In this document: positions 60,091 through 64,000 of the stretch, piece after piece | Layout of the letters: every line of letters begins with the position of its first letter | Numbering within the stretch: the first letter of the stretch is position 1 | NCBI GenBank assembly: GCA_030063045.1 | Contig: JAQSEB010000131.1 | Location: 372,001-436,000, forward strand | From: Pratylenchus scribneri | Taxonomy: Eukaryota > Nematoda > Chromadorea > Rhabditida > Pratylenchidae | DNA length: 64,000 bases | Reading direction: 5' to 3' | Notes under the pieces: generated by a model | Told to the model about the DNA's origin: nothing | Database searches by the model: none | Seen by the model: only the letters and a program-made list of their open reading frames with translations | Made by a program: the position numbers and the translations under genes

Positions 60091-63000
60091 TATAAAAATT
60101 TAAAATTTTTAATAAATAGAAAAGAGCCTTCATTGAGAAATAAAAAATTACAAAGATAAAAATATCAAAAAATAACAAATATTTTCAATCATTCATCAAT
60201 ATTAATTAATTTTATATGCAATCAAATTTAATAAGTAAAATTTATGCTTATTTAATATATTTTAATTAAAATGGAGTGAAAAAATTTTTTTATAAAAATT
60301 GGTAAAAATACCAAACAATTTATAAAACGAAAAAAAAAAGATAATTGTCAGATATGGAATTTTTATTGAAATTTATTCTAATAAATGATAAATTATGAAT
60401 GTTTTTTTTTTGTCAAAATAATTGAAATCAAAAAATAGAAAGCAAATTATAAAATATTTTCTTAAATATTAAGAGTTAGAAATTTATAAGGAAAATAATT
60501 TTTATTTTATTAAACTATTAATTAAAAAAAATTTAATGAATATGATTAATTTATAGATTAAAAACATATCATTCCAAAAATCATCCATACTATAATTTTT
60601 TAAATTTAAAAAAAGAAAAAATACTACAAAAATTCCATTATTGAGATCTGTAAATTTATTCTTTGAAATAGAAATTTTTAAAATAAAAATGTGGATAAAT
60701 TATATTGTTTGATCCCGCTTAATTAAAAATTAAATTAAGTGAAGCTTTAATTTAAAATTATACATTAGATAATCAGTGATCATATAGCATTCCCAATGGC
60801 ATGGCATATTGTGGTAAACGCGGCTTCAACCTAGGGGAAACTATGAATTTTGCCAATCCATATGGTTTATAAAAATAATAGGTTATTTAAAAATATATAT
60901 TCAAACTAATGTTCAAATATTTTAAAAATATTAAAAATAATGACGAATAAAATATTAAATGAAAATTTATTTTTCGATTTTTAATTTCTATTTTTAAATA
61001 ATACAAATATTAAATTGATAAAAAATTAAATTAAAATATGAATTATATAAATATATATTTTAATTTATATATTTATTAAAAATTTTTTTTATTAATAAGA
61101 TAAATGAAAAATAGATATAACTATATATACATATCCTTCTAAAATATTACATGCATGATAAATTCTTAATTTATTTAGTATAAAAATTAAATCATGAATT
61201 ATTAATAAAAAATTCCGAATATGATAAAATTCTCATAATAATAAAATATTAAAAAATATTTTTAAATTTATCATTTAAAAAATAAAATATCAACCATGAG
61301 ATAAGAATTTTCCTCGAAGAAATAAATTTGTTAGTCGATAATAATATTCAAAGTAAGATGTATTGAATTCAAATAGAATTTTGAAAAGGTAGAATGTAGT
61401 AAATTAGGAAAATATGCATGAATTCAAAATTATAATAGTTTGAAAAATTTATAAATCGATTGGTATTTCTATTTCTTTAATTACTCTTCATCAATTAAGA
61501 ATTTTATTTTTTAAATATCAAAAATTTGAAAAAAAAATAAATGTAAACTAATTTATCTTATCAATACTAGAATATATAAGATAAATCGAAAATTTTAAAA
61601 GAAATTGCAAAAATATTTTGAATTTACCTAAATTAATATATCTTCTTCTGAAAGAATTTATTTAAATAAAACGAAGACGGAATAAAACAAATATATATCA
61701 TAAATTTTGATCTTCTTCTTTTATTATGGCTTTGAAAATTTTATTTATATAAAATATCAAAAAATAGAGTATTAAATTAAAGACATTTACAAATTATATA
61801 ATTCGTATATTTAGAGAGCGATAAAAATAGTCATAATTGCCAAATAGCTAATTTGGATAAAGAGCAAAGTCGAATTTATATTTCTATTTTTAAAGAAAGA
61901 GTTAAAAAATGATCTTAAAAAGTTCTAAAATTTTAAACGTAGGCCATAAAACATCAAATGAAATTATATCTTTATAAAAATTAATTGAATATTTAAAAAA
62001 ATCTATTCAATCTAATACACTTTAAAAATAGTATGGGTAGTTTTTTTTTCAAACAAATTAGCAAAATGAATTAAACAAAATAAAATTTAAGAGCAATAAT
62101 TTTTAAAATTTAAAAAATGTAATATTAATGAATGTATAATTAAATAAAAAAAAATTATTAAATCCATTCATATTATTTCATATATTATTTAAATCATTCA
62201 AGAAATAAATTTAAAAATAATTTTAAGATTTAAAACATTGTGAAATAGAATGTAGTTTTTTCCCACATATACAAAATAAATTGTTCTCTAGTGAACAAAG
62301 GAATTAGTCGAAGAATATAACAAAGATAATAAACACAGTAAGGTTTTTTATTATTTTTGAAAATTATTGAATTATTAGTGAATTCTATTATGTGCCTTTA
62401 TCTATGACCTTTAAATTTCAATAAATTTGACTGGATATGATATGCGTTTATTTTCACACAGAAGGCATCAAAATTTTAATCAAATAATTTAAATGAAAAA
62501 AAATTAGTATAGAATTCGTTATAAAATTAATAATTTTTTTTTTAATTGCCACATTGCAAAAATGATGAAGCCCATTTTTATTTAAATGTTGACTCATTAA
62601 ATCTGCATATTTTGGACGTAATTTTATATTTTAAATAAAATTTAATAAATTTAAAGAAATAATGTATTATTATAAATATTGTTCATTTATTTAATTGAAG
62701 AATAATCAATAATAAATATAAATAAATTTCATAAATAGATAATGCGGAAAAATATCAAAAGAGTCATTTCAGAATTTCAAACGGAATAATTTTATTCTGT
62801 TAGAGCAAATCATTATATTTAAAAAAAAGTTTAATGAGAAATATTTAAATAAAATTTGATAAGTTTATTCTAATTCATTAGCTTTGATCATTGAAAAATG
62901 AGTAAATTAATTTTATTTAATTTTTTTTTAATTTTATTTTTGAAGCTGAAAATTTTATGCCGAGGGCCACTATATTTTGTAGAAATTTAAAAAATAATTT

Positions 63001-63133
63001 TTTTAAAAAAAAGTATTTCGAAATATAATCAAATAAAATTATTAAAATTATATTTGTTTTATGAAAAATTATAAAATTTTATTTAAAAAAATTTAAATTT
63101 CTATCGATTTCTTAGAAAAGAATTAAATAATAA
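60091..63133. other. AT desert with scattered islands
   Basis: Islands on the plus strand: 60,780-60,872 (SIPNGMAYCGKRGFNLGETM followed by NFANPYGL; very protein-like, unidentified), 61,855-61,927, 62,370-62,420 (SEFYYVPLSMTFKFQ), 62,420-62,490 (NLTGYDMRLFSHRRHQNFNQ), 62,545-62,583 (NCHIAKMMKPIF). Nothing else can be supported. Confidence 0.45.
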
Positions 63134-63277
63134 TTTAGACTGATTTTATTTAACCACACTTTAGAATGCTTGGAAAGTTTAGCCAAAATAATTGACCTAC
63201 CTAAAAAGAGAGATATTGCGTGAGCCAAAATTGCAGCATGCAAACAAGAGCCAGGTGAATTATTTTTGAATTTTTAA
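63134..63277 (+). pseudogene. 47-codon frame broken by one TGA
   Basis: Reads LILFNHTLECLESLAKIIDL, PKKRDIA, TGA (63,221-63,223), then AKIAACKQEPGELFLNF. The reading frame is preserved on both sides of the stop. Unidentified. A single nonsense mutation in a gene fragment is the simplest reading. Confidence 0.3.
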
Positions 63278-64000
63278 AAAAGAAAATGAATATAAAAGAT
63301 TTCCATGGAAAAAAAATAAAAAAGAATTAAATAGCAGGTGGAAAATGATAATAAAGATAAAATAAAAATATAAAATTATTTGAATACATAAAATTATTTC
63401 CTTAAATAATACATTTCTAGAAATTCTTAGACTATAATATCTGGTGTAATAAAATAGTAAAAATTTATATGAAAAAAATTCTAACTTCTAATAAAAATTG
63501 ATTTATATACTATTTTTATTGAGGAGTTTTGTAAATATGTAAAATGCATAGCATTGAAGCAATTATTAATAGAAATTAGATAAAAGATTTAAATGAATTT
63601 TACAAAGAATAATCCAGCAATACACATAAATAATTAATAAATAACAATAATATTAGAACGAAATTGACGTTAAAATATAAAAAATAAAATTAATATTATG
63701 ATTTATTTATAAAAAGAAAAATCAAAATACTGGAAGACCTAAAATAACTTCTTTATTCAAAAAACATTTTGTGATAGCCGAAAAATAAAATATTTAAAAT
63801 TAAATTGAAAAATAATTAAAAGCAATTATTTTAGAAAATTTTTGAATAATAAAAAACAAAATGATCTCCTTCTTATATAAAATCTTTCTTGTCAATATTA
63901 AAAGAAAAATTGTTTCTTATTTACAAACATTAAAAATTAAATAAAAATATCTATTTTAAACTGAAATAAAAAACTATTGGGTTTATAAGATATAAAATAT
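63278..64000. other. AT-rich end of window
   Basis: One island at about 63,490-63,585 (DLYTIFIEEFCKYVKCIALK then QLLIEIR), plus strand, unidentified. Otherwise A/T sequence. Confidence 0.4.

Noticed and set aside
7166..64000. Ciliate-type genetic code (TAA/TAG as Gln) to rescue broken frames
   Set aside because: polB and TBP use no internal TAA or TAG, and TBP ends at TAA. Rescued frames also contain TGA, and BEL/Pao relics point to an animal.
1..64000. CRISPR arrays, tRNA, rRNA or other structured RNA genes
   Set aside because: The repeats near the left end are adjacent without unique spacers. No tRNA-like B box with a matching acceptor stem and no conserved rRNA segment was seen.
1..64000. 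Mitochondrial genome or linear mitochondrial plasmid
   Set aside because: The polymerase resembles plasmid polymerases in class, but TBP, retrotransposon relics and the absence of organellar genes argue for nuclear DNA.

Overview
The window comes from an extremely AT-rich nuclear genome, most likely of an animal. The strongest clue is a set of BEL/Pao retrotransposon relics, a retroelement class known from animals. A Polinton/Maverick-type DNA polymerase and MULE-, hAT- and pogo-like transposase traces are consistent with that. Nothing points to a bacterium, organelle or plasmid: there are no operons, ribosome binding sites, tRNA or rRNA genes. The host species cannot be named.

Left part (1 to about 7,200). 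This is a compact, much GC-richer module with the only two convincing intact genes. It opens with a 9-bp tandem repeat (about 84-280) and an 80-93-bp tandem repeat built on AATC (about 290-1,015). A core-only TATA-binding protein (TBP) gene follows on the minus strand (1,151-1,660), then a 757-bp divergent intergenic region with an inverted repeat bracketing two TGGGCGTGG motifs. A complete 1,331-residue protein-primed family B DNA polymerase of Polinton type lies on the plus strand (2,418-6,413). The module closes with a GC-rich block of hairpins and repeats (about 6,604-7,165), including a 42-bp unit containing GCCAGCC/GGCTGGC inverted repeats. A viral-type replication polymerase paired head-to-head with a private TBP is the most unusual thing here: the element appears to carry its own replicase and its own promoter-recognition factor. 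No integrase, packaging ATPase or capsid gene is visible, so it is either a partial element cut by the left window edge or a derived one.

Right part (about 7,200 to 64,000). This is a very AT-rich desert without an ordinary intact gene. It is a mosaic of short GC-richer islands, usually 50-200 bp, in A/T sequence. Many islands have one open frame with a protein-like residue mix, and a few are recognisable: an SF2-helicase P-loop, a BEL/Pao series in the right order (protease, an FDPxG block, the integrase-side C-terminal domain), a MULE transposase fragment, a FLYWCH-like finger, a BED-like finger, a CENP-B/pogo-like helix, and tentative serpin-like and calpain-like pieces. Most lack start codons, splice sites or both, and several frames are broken by one stop or frameshift, so decayed transposons and gene fragments are the simplest reading. 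Tiny exons or germline segments separated by eliminated DNA remain alternatives. A recent 2.26-kb duplication (19,857-22,112 and 23,640-25,899), several (TA)n runs and an isolated GC-rich promoter-like patch (59,850-60,090) complete the picture.
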